Below, one piece after another: positions 18,157 to 25,664 of a stretch of DNA of 64,000 bases (its first letter is position 1; every line of letters begins with the position of its first letter). The stretch is taken from assembly GCF_900101965.1 (NCBI RefSeq), contig NZ_FNAP01000004.1, positions 213,318 through 277,317 of the forward strand, in the 5' to 3' direction. The notes below the pieces were generated by a model that did not search any database, was not told the DNA's origin, and saw nothing but the letters and a program-made list of their open reading frames with translations. The position numbers and the translations under genes were made by a program. The DNA is from Rhodospira trueperi. GTDB lineage: Bacteria > Pseudomonadota > Alphaproteobacteria > Rhodospirillales > Rhodospirillaceae.

Positions 18157-19536
18157 ATGTCAACGTCCCTCCAGACCGTGCTTGATGAGACCCGCCCCCC
18201 AGCCGAACGCGCCGATCCGCTGCACCTGCTGGAACGCGCCATCCTGGAGTCGCTCGACACCATTGAGGCGACCCGCCCGGGCGGTCTCGTCAGCCTGAGT
18301 GTCGCGCTCCCCGATGCCGCGCCAGATGGCGACGCTGCGGTGAACCCGGTTCGGGGCGGGGATTGCCGCTGGCTGTCTCCCGACGAGGATCAGACCCTCT
18401 ATGGGGCCGGGGAGGCCGTACGCCTCACCCTGCCGACGCCGGACGGGTTCGAGGCCCATCGGACGGCCTGGGTGGTCCTGGGGGAAGAGGGCCTACCGCC
18501 GCCCCTTGCTTTCTGGACTGTGCCGCCGGCGCTGGACCCGGCGCCGCCGGAACTCTGGGTGCCGCGTGTGCTGCTGCGCCGGACGGGGGGGCGCATGACC
18601 CTTACGGTCAGTCTGCGGCGCGGCGATACGCCGGTCGCGGAAGCGGTCCGATGCTGGCTGGCGGAGGCGCGGACGCTGCTGCACGGCAGGCCCCGTGACG
18701 TCCTGCCCGCCATCGCCGCGCGCGCCCCCAAGACCGACCTCGCCGACTGGACGGATCGGGTGCGGCGCACCACCGAGGCCATTGCCGCCGGCCGCCTCTC
18801 GAAGGCGGTGCTGGCACGGCGGCTGGATATCCGTCTGACCGGGACCGCAGACGCCCAAGTGCTTGCCGACCGGTTGGCGGCGCTGCATCCCGCGTGCTGC
18901 ACCTTTGCCCTTGCGCACGGGCAGGGCCATGTGGTGGCGGCCAGTCCGGAGCGGCTGGCGGTCAAGCGGGGGGCCAAGGTCCACAGCACCGCGCTGGCCG
19001 GCACAGCGCAACGGCATGCCGACCCCGAGGCCGACGCGCGGGCCGCCGGGGATCTTCTGGCCTCGCCGAAGGAACGCCGCGAACACGCCATCGTCGCCGA
19101 CGCCATCGCCGAGGCCCTGGCCGAGGTCTGCGAGTCGGTTGAGCGGCCGGAAACGCCCGACATCATGCGTTTGCGTCAGGTGCAGCACCTGCACACGCCG
19201 GTGACCGGGCATCTGCGCGCCGGTGTGGGGTTCCTGGATGTGGTCTCGCGCCTGCATCCCACGCCGGCGGTTCTGGGATGGCCCCGACCGGCCGCCCTGG
19301 ACTGGCTGCGGGCCATGAACGAGGGCCGCGACGGGCTGTACACCGGCGTCGCCGGCTGGATCGACCGCGACGGCGACGGCGAGGCGGCCATGGTGCTGCG
19401 CTCGGCCTATGTCGAGGATCGCGCCGCCGTGCTGTGGGCCGGCGCCGGCATCATGGCCGAGTCGGATCCCGCGCGGGAATGGACCGAGACGGACCTGAAG
19501 CTCTCGACCCTGCTCAACCTGTTCGGCGATCCATGA
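18157..19536 (+). CDS. menF: Isochorismate synthase (menaquinone pathway)
   Basis: Converts chorismate to isochorismate, the first dedicated step to menaquinone. The 459-residue protein has a variable N-terminal half and a conserved chorismate-binding C-terminal half: SKAVLARR, STALAGTAQR, SPKERREHAIV, RLRQVQHLHTPVTG, HPTPAVLGWP and AGAGIMAESDPAREWTE. That set marks the isochorismate/anthranilate synthase family, and the position directly ahead of menD makes MenF the right member rather than a siderophore EntC. The gene overlaps menD by 4 bp. Confidence 0.93.
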   Translation: MSTSLQTVLDETRPPAERADPLHLLERAILESLDTIEATRPGGLVSLSVALPDAAPDGDAAVNPVRGGDCRWLSPDEDQTLYGAGEAVRLTLPTPDGFEAHRTAWVVLGEEGLPPPLAFWTVPPALDPAPPELWVPRVLLRRTGGRMTLTVSLRRGDTPVAEAVRCWLAEARTLLHGRPRDVLPAIAARAPKTDLADWTDRVRRTTEAIAAGRLSKAVLARRLDIRLTGTADAQVLADRLAALHPACCTFALAHGQGHVVAASPERLAVKRGAKVHSTALAGTAQRHADPEADARAAGDLLASPKERREHAIVADAIAEALAEVCESVERPETPDIMRLRQVQHLHTPVTGHLRAGVGFLDVVSRLHPTPAVLGWPRPAALDWLRAMNEGRDGLYTGVAGWIDRDGDGEAAMVLRSAYVEDRAAVLWAGAGIMAESDPAREWTETDLKLSTLLNLFGDP

Positions 19537-21233
19537 GCACGCCGGGGGACGTGACCCAGCGATGGGCCGGGGCCTTGATGGACGGCCTTGCCGGCGCCGG
19601 ATTGCGGCGGGTGGTGCTCTCGCCCGGGTCGCGCTCCACGCCGCTCACGCTGGCCGCGCTACGCCATCCGGACCTGACCCCTCGCGTCGTCATCGACGAA
19701 CGCTCGGCCGCGTTCCACGCTCTCGGGCTCGCCAAGGCGGAGGGTCGCCCGGCGGCCGTGATCGCCACGTCGGGGTCGGCCGTGGCGAACTGGTTTCCGG
19801 CGGTGGTCGAGGCCGACATGGGCCGCGTGCCCCTGATCCTGCTGTCCGCCGACCGGCCGCCGGAGTTGCAGGACTGCGGCGCCAATCAGACCATGGACCA
19901 GATCGGGCTGTTTGGACCTCATGTCCGCGCGTTCCATCCATTGCCGCCGGCCGAGGCGGACATCGGCTGGCTGGCACCGCTGGCCGCCCGGGTGATGGCC
20001 GCCACCCTCCAGCCCATGCCGGGGCCGGTTCACGTCAACGTGCCCCTGCGCGAGCCGCTGGTGCCGACGGCCGGAACAGGCTCGGCGGTGTCCGGCCCTG
20101 TTCCGCCCCAACGTCTGTCGGCACGGGCGAGACCGTCGAGCGAGACCCTTGAAACCCTGGAGCGCGTGATCGGCGGCGGGCGCGGCGCCATCGTCTGCGG
20201 CACCGAGGACCTGGGCGCCGATGGTCGTGCGGCAGTGCTGCTGCTGGCGGAGCGGCTGCGGGTGCCGGTGTTCGCCGATGGGCTCTCCGGGCTGCGGTTC
20301 GACGCTCGGGCGGGCGCGGCCGTGCTGGCCCATCCGGATGAGGTGGCGCGGGGAGCGCCGCCGGCCGACTGGGTGTTGCGTCTGGGCGGTGCACCGGTCT
20401 CCAAGGCGCTGTCAACGTGGCTGCAAACCGCGCGCGGACGACCCCAGGTGGTGGTCTGTGCGTCCCCCCGGGTGGCCGACCCCGAAGGCACCGCGACCCA
20501 TGTTCTTCACGCTGATCCGGCGGAGGTCTGTCGGGATCTCAAAGGATCGCCGGCGCCGGAGTGCTGGTTGCGGGACGTCGTGGCGATGGACGGTGTCGCC
20601 GCCAACGCCGCCGAGGCGATCTGCGCGGAGGACGCACCGTTCGAGGGCAACGTCCTGCGCCGTCTGGTGAGGGGGCTGCCGTCGGGCACGCCGCTGGTGC
20701 TCGGCAATTCGCTGCCGGTGCGGGCGTGCGATTGGCTCGCCGGGCGGGTGCCGGGCGGCCCGCGTCCGTTCGGCAACCGGGGTGTGTCCGGCATCGACGG
20801 CACCCTGTCCACCGCGTTCGGCATCGTGTCCGCGCTCGGCCCCGGCGTTGTCGTGGCGGGAGACCTGACGTTCCTGCACGATCTGGGCGGGCTTGCCCTG
20901 GGACGCGACCTGCCCCTGGCGATCCTGCTGCTCGACAACGGCGGCGGTGGCATCTTCGACCACCTGCCCCAAGCCGGCCTGCCCGAGTTCGAGCAGGGCT
21001 GGCTGACTCCGCCCGCGCTGGACGCGATCACCGCCGCGCGGGCCTTTGGCCTGTCCGCCGAAACGGTCGCCACCACGGATGAGGCCGTCGCGGCCGTGCG
21101 CGCGGCCCTTGACCGCCCGGCCGCCTCGGTCATCCGCCTGCCCATCGACCGGGCCGAGAGCCTGCGCCGGTTCCGGTCCTTTTTCGCCACCCGTCCCGCC
21201 CCCATTCGCCCACCAGGGAGCCCCGCTTCATGA
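19533..21233 (+). CDS. menD: SEPHCHC synthase (2-succinyl-5-enolpyruvyl-6-hydroxy-3-cyclohexene-1-carboxylate synthase)
   Basis: ThDP-dependent enzyme joining 2-oxoglutarate and isochorismate. 566 residues. The N-terminal domain begins [16 protein letters not shown] with the substrate-binding region, then the ThDP-activating Glu in [30 protein letters not shown] and [20 protein letters not shown], all diagnostic of MenD. The C-terminal ThDP domain has [16 protein letters not shown] and the metal-binding [16 protein letters not shown]. It overlaps menF upstream and menB downstream by 4 bp each, so translation is probably coupled. Confidence 0.96.
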   Translation: MSTPGDVTQRWAGALMDGLAGAGLRRVVLSPGSRSTPLTLAALRHPDLTPRVVIDERSAAFHALGLAKAEGRPAAVIATSGSAVANWFPAVVEADMGRVPLILLSADRPPELQDCGANQTMDQIGLFGPHVRAFHPLPPAEADIGWLAPLAARVMAATLQPMPGPVHVNVPLREPLVPTAGTGSAVSGPVPPQRLSARARPSSETLETLERVIGGGRGAIVCGTEDLGADGRAAVLLLAERLRVPVFADGLSGLRFDARAGAAVLAHPDEVARGAPPADWVLRLGGAPVSKALSTWLQTARGRPQVVVCASPRVADPEGTATHVLHADPAEVCRDLKGSPAPECWLRDVVAMDGVAANAAEAICAEDAPFEGNVLRRLVRGLPSGTPLVLGNSLPVRACDWLAGRVPGGPRPFGNRGVSGIDGTLSTAFGIVSALGPGVVVAGDLTFLHDLGGLALGRDLPLAILLLDNGGGGIFDHLPQAGLPEFEQGWLTPPALDAITAARAFGLSAETVATTDEAVAAVRAALDRPAASVIRLPIDRAESLRRFRSFFATRPAPIRPPGSPAS

Positions 21234-22066
21234 CCACCGAGACGTTCGACTGGCAGCCCGCCCCCGGCACCGACTACACCGACATCCTGTTCGATACCTT
21301 CGAGGGTATCGCCCGCATCACCATCAACCGCCCGCACGTCCGCAACGCCTTCCGGCCGGAAACGCTGGAGGAGGTCATGGACGCCCTGCACCGGGCGCGG
21401 CTGGATCCGGACGTCGGCGCGGTGATCCTGTGCGGCGCCGGTTCCGAGGCGTTCTGCGCCGGCGGTGACCAGAAGGTGCGCGGCGAGCATGGCGGCTATA
21501 AGAACGAGGCCGGCGTCAACCACCTGAACGCCCTCGACCTGCAACGCATGATCCGCACCCTCCCCATGCCGGTGGTGGCCATGGTGGCCGGCTGGGCCAT
21601 CGGTGGCGGCAACGTGCTGCATTTGGTGTGCGACCTGACCATCGCCGCCGACAACGCCCGCTTCGGCCAGACCGGCCCGCGCGTCGGCAGCTTCGACGCC
21701 GGCTTCGGTGCAGGGTTGATGGCCCGCACGGTGGGCCTGAAGAAGGCCAAGGAAATCTGGTTCCTGTGCCGCCAGTACGACGCCCAACAGGCGTTGGAGA
21801 TGGGCCTGGTCAACACGGTGGTGGCGCTGGCCGATCTGGAGCGCGAGACGGTCGGCTGGTGCCGCGAGATGCTGGCGCTGTCGCCGACGGCGCTGCGCGT
21901 GCTCAAGGCCGGCTTCAACGCCGACACCGACGGCCTGTCTGGTATTCAGGAACTGGCCGGCAATGCCACCGCCTTGTTCTACATGACCGAGGAGGGGCAG
22001 GAGGGTCGCAACGCCTTCAACGAGAAGCGCTCGCCGGACTTCGGCCGCTATCCGCGCCGGCCCTGA
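21230..22066 (+). CDS. menB: 1,4-dihydroxy-2-naphthoyl-CoA synthase
   Basis: Crotonase-fold enzyme that closes the naphthoquinone ring from o-succinylbenzoyl-CoA. 278 residues with [20 protein letters not shown], the oxyanion-hole and CoA-binding part, and [20 protein letters not shown], typical of MenB. The C-terminal helix ends with [17 protein letters not shown], another MenB hallmark. It sits third in the overlapping menF-D-B-C series. The acyl-CoA ligase MenE that makes its substrate is not in this window. Confidence 0.96.
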   Translation: MTTETFDWQPAPGTDYTDILFDTFEGIARITINRPHVRNAFRPETLEEVMDALHRARLDPDVGAVILCGAGSEAFCAGGDQKVRGEHGGYKNEAGVNHLNALDLQRMIRTLPMPVVAMVAGWAIGGGNVLHLVCDLTIAADNARFGQTGPRVGSFDAGFGAGLMARTVGLKKAKEIWFLCRQYDAQQALEMGLVNTVVALADLERETVGWCREMLALSPTALRVLKAGFNADTDGLSGIQELAGNATALFYMTEEGQEGRNAFNEKRSPDFGRYPRRP

Positions 22067-23163
22067 TGCGGATTGCGGCCGCGACGGTCCATCCCTACGC
22101 CCTGCCGCTGGTGCGGCCGTGGGTGGCATCCCGGGCGACGCTGACCGAGCGACGCGGTCGGCTGCTGGCGGTGACGAGCGAGGACGGGCTGGTGGGTTGG
22201 GGTGACTGCGCGCCCCTGCCCAGTTCCGGCGAGGCGGGCCACGCGCGGGTGTTCCAGGCACTGAACGCGGCGGTGCGGGGGTTGCCGGGGCGCGATACGG
22301 CGGATGTGTCCCCGTCCGACGTGCCCGAAGTGCGCTGGGCCATAGAGACCGCCCTGTTCGACCTGGAGGCCCGCCGCGCCGGCCTGCCGCTGCGGCGGTT
22401 TCTGCGGTCTAGTTTCCCCGTCATTGCGAGCCCCCGTCAGGGGACGGGGGCTCGCAATGACGAGCCACGAACCATCGCCCCCGTCCGCGTGCCCATCAAC
22501 GCCGCGCTCGGGCCGCTGGACGCGGGGTGCGCCGACCGCGCCGAGGCGGCGGCGGAAAGGGGCTTCGCGGTCGGCAAGATCAAGGTCGGGGTCGGGGCCA
22601 TCGACGACGAACGGCGCGCCCTCGCCGATGTGATCGAGCGGGCGCGGGGCCGGCTGCGGGTCCGCCTGGATGCCAATCGGGCGTGGCCCGAAGCGGAGGC
22701 CCGGCGGTTCCTGGAGTCCCTCGTCGGTCTGCCGATCGACGGTGTCGAGGAACCGCTGGCCGATCCCACGCCGGCGGCGTTGGCGCACCTGCAAAAGGAC
22801 CTGCCGTTCCCCCTGGCCGCTGACGAGTCCCTGCCGGTGCTCGGTGTCGACGCCCTGCTGGAGGCCCGGGCCGTGCGGCGGCTGGTGGTCAAGCCGGCGC
22901 GCCTGGGCGGCATCCGCGCGACGCTGGCGTTGGCCGCACAGGCGCAAACGGCCGGGGTTGAGCTGGTCCTCACGTCGGTGGTGGATTCAACGGTCGGGGT
23001 GACGGCCGCCGCCCATCTGGCCGCCGCGCTGCCAACGGAAAACACCCATGGCCTGGGCACGCTCGACTGGCTGACGCGCGACGTGGCGCCGCCGCCGGTG
23101 ATCGTCGACGGCGCCCTATGTCTTCCCGCCGGCCCCGGGTTGGGTCTCGTCCCCAAGGGATAG
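22066..23163 (+). CDS. menC: o-Succinylbenzoate synthase with an in-frame palindromic-repeat insert
   Basis: Enolase-superfamily dehydratase acting on SHCHC. 365 residues. Active-site features are present: the KxK lysines in GKIKVGV, metal ligands Asp in LDANRAW, Glu in VEEPL and Asp in LAADES, and the second lysine in VVKPARLGG. The start overlaps the menB stop by one base. Oddity: about residues 116-137, between LPLRRFLR and PVRVPINAAL, are encoded by an intergenic-type palindrome (22419-22462 and flanks) that keeps the frame open. It falls at the junction of the capping domain and barrel, where an insert may be tolerated. Whether the enzyme is active is inferred from the intact catalytic residues. 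Confidence 0.9.
   Translation: MRIAAATVHPYALPLVRPWVASRATLTERRGRLLAVTSEDGLVGWGDCAPLPSSGEAGHARVFQALNAAVRGLPGRDTADVSPSDVPEVRWAIETALFDLEARRAGLPLRRFLRSSFPVIASPRQGTGARNDEPRTIAPVRVPINAALGPLDAGCADRAEAAAERGFAVGKIKVGVGAIDDERRALADVIERARGRLRVRLDANRAWPEAEARRFLESLVGLPIDGVEEPLADPTPAALAHLQKDLPFPLAADESLPVLGVDALLEARAVRRLVVKPARLGGIRATLALAAQAQTAGVELVLTSVVDSTVGVTAAAHLAAALPTENTHGLGTLDWLTRDVAPPPVIVDGALCLPAGPGLGLVPKG
22419..22462. repeat. Perfect 20-bp-arm palindrome inside menC
   Basis: CGTCATTGCGAGCCCCCGTC (22419-22438) and its exact complement (22443-22462) flank a 4-bp loop AGGG. The ends CGTCATTGCGAG are those of the intergenic elements at 15149-15381 and 37677-37784. Translated in the menC frame it gives roughly PVIASPRQGTGARND, without stops. 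Confidence 0.9.
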
Positions 23164-23200
23164 CAACCGTGTGAGAACGGCTGCCGGTCGGACCTCCCGC

Positions 23201-23228
23201 TTGCGATCCGGGGCCACTTTGGTACGGT
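23201..23228 (+). promoter_or_regulatory. Promoter-like block upstream of yqgE (shared with icd)
   Basis: TTGCGA (23201-23206), 16-bp spacer, TACGGT (23223-23228), 48 bp ahead of the yqgE ATG. The sequence TTGCGATCCGGGGC, preceded by TCGGAC a few bases upstream and followed by TGGTANGGT, recurs almost exactly upstream of icd at 23927-23954, supporting a real control element. Confidence 0.5.
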
Positions 23229-23276
23229 TTCGGAGTCCGGTCTCCGGAGCCGGGTCCAGCGGGAGGTGAACGGCCC

Positions 23277-23867
23277 ATGACGGATGATCCGGTCCCGCGC
23301 GGCGACGCGTCGCGGTGCTCCCTGACCGGCCGCTGTCTGGTGGCCACATCCCGCATGCGGGATCCGATGCTCGCCGGGGCCGTCATCTACCTGTGCGTCC
23401 ATTCGGAACAAGGCGCCATGGGCGTGGTCATCAACCGCATCCTGGAGGGCTTCAGTTTCCTCGGCCTGCTGCGGGAACTTCACCTTCCCCGGCCCGAACG
23501 GGATCCCGAGATCCCGGTTCACTTCGGCGGCCCGGCGGAGCGACAGCAGGGGTTCGCGTTGCACACCGCCGACTATGTCCGCGACGACACGGTGGTTCTG
23601 AACGCGGCGATGGCCTTCACCGCGACCCGGGAGGCCCTGCGCGACATCGCCCACGGCACCGGGCCGCGCCGCGCCCTGGTGGCCCTGGGGTATACGGGCT
23701 GGCCGCCGGGGCAACTCGACGCGGAAGTGCGCGATGACCAGTGGCTGGTGACGGACGCCGACCCCGATCTGGTGTTCGCCCCCGAGTCGGACACCAAGGC
23801 CGATCTGGCCCTGGCCCGGCTGGGCATCGACCCGGCGCGCCTGTCCGGCGAGGGCGGGCATGCGTGA
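23277..23867 (+). CDS. YqgE/AlgH family protein (UPF0301)
   Basis: 196-residue protein of the YqgE/AlgH family, whose structure is known but whose molecular function is not; AlgH was tied to alginate regulation in Pseudomonas. Family marks are LTGRCLVATSRMRDPMLAGAVIYLCVHS near the N-terminus, GAMGVVINR, HFGGPAERQQGFALH, and YTGWPPGQLDAEV with the conserved Gly-Trp-(x)-Gln-Leu. No membrane segment or signal peptide is seen. It is separated from menC by 113 bp with its own promoter-like block, so it is probably not part of the men operon. Confidence 0.92.
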   Translation: MTDDPVPRGDASRCSLTGRCLVATSRMRDPMLAGAVIYLCVHSEQGAMGVVINRILEGFSFLGLLRELHLPRPERDPEIPVHFGGPAERQQGFALHTADYVRDDTVVLNAAMAFTATREALRDIAHGTGPRRALVALGYTGWPPGQLDAEVRDDQWLVTDADPDLVFAPESDTKADLALARLGIDPARLSGEGGHA

Positions 23868-23926
23868 GGGGGCGCCACGCCGACGGGATTGCACCGACCG
23901 CCGACTCCCCGACTCGGACTTATTCC

Positions 23927-23954
23927 TTGCGATCCGGGGCGGTCCTGGTAAGGT
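23927..23954 (+). promoter_or_regulatory. Promoter-like block upstream of icd
   Basis: TTGCGA (23927-23932), 16-bp spacer, TAAGGT (23949-23954), matching the block ahead of yqgE over most positions. It lies in the 330-bp gap between yqgE and icd, giving icd a leader of about 240 bp. The rest of that gap holds a GC-rich palindrome GGCGCGCCGTCGGCGCGCC (about 23975-23995) and no credible gene. Confidence 0.5.
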
Positions 23955-24197
23955 CGCGCTGTCCGTCGCTGGGTCGGCGGCGCGCCGTCGGCGCGCCCCA
24001 TCCGGCACACCGCCCGGACCCCGTCCATGGCCCTGGGGGCGCACCCCCACGGACACGCGCCGTTCCGCGACCGGGAGCGACTCCCGCCGCCGTCGGCGCC
24101 TTTCGCGTCAATCCGTGAGCGGCCCGCCCGAGCGACCGGCCTTTTCCGTCGGCCATGTCGGCTTCGGCCCGGACCGACCAGCCAAGGGGACCCCACC

Positions 24198-25412
24198 ATG
24201 ACGAAGATCAAGGTCGCCAACCCGATCGTCGAACTCGACGGCGACGAGATGACCCGCATCATCTGGGCCTTCATCAAGGACAAGCTGATCCTGCCGTACC
24301 TGGACGTCGAGTTGCTGTATTACGACCTCTCGATCCAGAAACGCGACGAGACCGACGACCAGATCACCATCGACGCCGCCGAGGCGATCAAGAAACACCG
24401 CGTCGGCGTCAAGTGCGCCACCATTACGCCCGACGAGGCCCGCGTCGAAGAATTCGGTCTCAAGAAGATGTGGCGCTCGCCCAATGGCACCATCCGCAAC
24501 ATTCTCGGCGGCACCGTTTTCCGCGAGCCGATCATCTGCAACAACGTGCCGCGTTATGTGCCGACCTGGACCAAGCCCATCGTCATCGGCCGTCACGCCT
24601 TCGGCGACCAGTACCGCGCGACCGACTTCCTGGTGCCGGGCAAGGGCAAGCTGACCGTCACCTTTACCCCGGACGACGGCGGCGCGCCGATCACCCACGA
24701 GGTGTTCGACTTCCCCGGATCGGGCATCGCCATGACCATGTACAATCTGGACGAGTCGATTCGCGGCTTCGCCCGGGCGTGCATGAACTACGGCCTGAAC
24801 CGGGGCTGGCCGGTCTACATGTCCACCAAGAACACCATCCTCAAGGCCTACGACGGCCGCTTCAAGGACCTGTTCCAGGAGGTGTTCGATACCGAGTTCA
24901 AGGACCGGTTCGACGCCGCCGGCATCACCTACGAACACCGCCTGATCGACGACATGGTCGCCTGCTGCATGAAGTGGGAAGGCGGTTACGTCTGGGCCTG
25001 CAAGAACTATGACGGCGACGTGCAGTCGGACACCGTGGCCCAGGGCTTCGGCTCGCTGGGGCTGATGACCTCGGTGCTGATGACCCCGGACGGCCAGACC
25101 GTGGAGGCCGAGGCCGCCCACGGCACCGTCACCCGCCATTACCGCCAGCACCAGAAGGGGCAGGAGACCTCGACCAACCCCATTGCCTCGATCTTCGCCT
25201 GGACCCGGGGTCTGAAGTTCCGGGGCGAGTTCGACGGCACGCCAGACGTGACGCGATTCGCCGACACCCTGGAGCGCGTGTGCATTGAGACCGTCGAGGC
25301 CGGCCACATGACCAAGGACCTAGCTATCCTGATCGGCAAGGACCAGCCGTGGCTGACCACCCAGCAGTTCCTGGACAAGCTGGACGAAGGATTGAAGGCG
25401 GCCATGGGGTGA
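24198..25412 (+). CDS. icd: NADP-dependent isocitrate dehydrogenase
   Basis: TCA-cycle enzyme making 2-oxoglutarate, CO2 and NADPH. The 404-residue sequence is of the 'eukaryote-type' homodimeric class found in alphaproteobacteria: [16 protein letters not shown] at the N-terminus, [15 protein letters not shown], the substrate-binding [19 protein letters not shown], and [20 protein letters not shown] for NADP specificity. The frame is open upstream, but the ATG at 24198, with AGGGGA 7-12 bp ahead, gives the standard N-terminus. Confidence 0.97.
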   Translation: MTKIKVANPIVELDGDEMTRIIWAFIKDKLILPYLDVELLYYDLSIQKRDETDDQITIDAAEAIKKHRVGVKCATITPDEARVEEFGLKKMWRSPNGTIRNILGGTVFREPIICNNVPRYVPTWTKPIVIGRHAFGDQYRATDFLVPGKGKLTVTFTPDDGGAPITHEVFDFPGSGIAMTMYNLDESIRGFARACMNYGLNRGWPVYMSTKNTILKAYDGRFKDLFQEVFDTEFKDRFDAAGITYEHRLIDDMVACCMKWEGGYVWACKNYDGDVQSDTVAQGFGSLGLMTSVLMTPDGQTVEAEAAHGTVTRHYRQHQKGQETSTNPIASIFAWTRGLKFRGEFDGTPDVTRFADTLERVCIETVEAGHMTKDLAILIGKDQPWLTTQQFLDKLDEGLKAAMG

Positions 25413-25467
25413 TCCGGAGGCCGATTGATCCGAAAACCGGATCATTGGTTCGGTGAAGCGATGACCA

Positions 25468-25574
25468 AGTGTAGGGCGGGTGACCGAAGGGCACCCGCCG
25501 TCTCTCGACGTGTAGGGCGGCTTGTCCTTCGGCCAGCCGCCCTACAGGTGCGAACCATTTTTGCCGGAAACCGT
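25468..25574. repeat. Dispersed double-hairpin intergenic repeat, copy 2
   Basis: Two tandem hairpins, GGCGGGTG/CACCCGCC (25475-25482 and 25492-25499) and TGTAGGGCGGC/GCCGCCCTACA (25511-25521 and 25536-25546), followed by GGTGCGAACC and GCCGGAAACCG. It matches copy 1 at 4395-4495 in order, loop sequence (TGTCCTTCGGCCA) and tail. It lies between the convergent icd and flhA genes. Confidence 0.8.
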
Positions 25575-25615
25575 TTGTGCCGGTCCGGATCGCTCGGGAT
25601 TTGAGTTTTCTGTTG

Positions 25616-25664
25616 GCGCAAATCGTCGTCTCGATCCGTTCCGGATCGCTCGGGATTTGCGCTA
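25616..25664 (-). repeat. Palindromic repeat abutting the flhA stop codon
   Basis: On the minus strand the flhA stop TAG is followed at once by CGCAAATCCCGAGCGATCCG, loop GAA, and a near-complementary arm ending GATTTGCG. Nearly the same 45 bp occurs at 45731-45777 after the TAG of an unrelated gene. A partial extra copy (GGATCGCTCGGGATTTG) lies at about 25587-25603. No T-tract follows, so any terminator role would be non-canonical. Confidence 0.75.
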
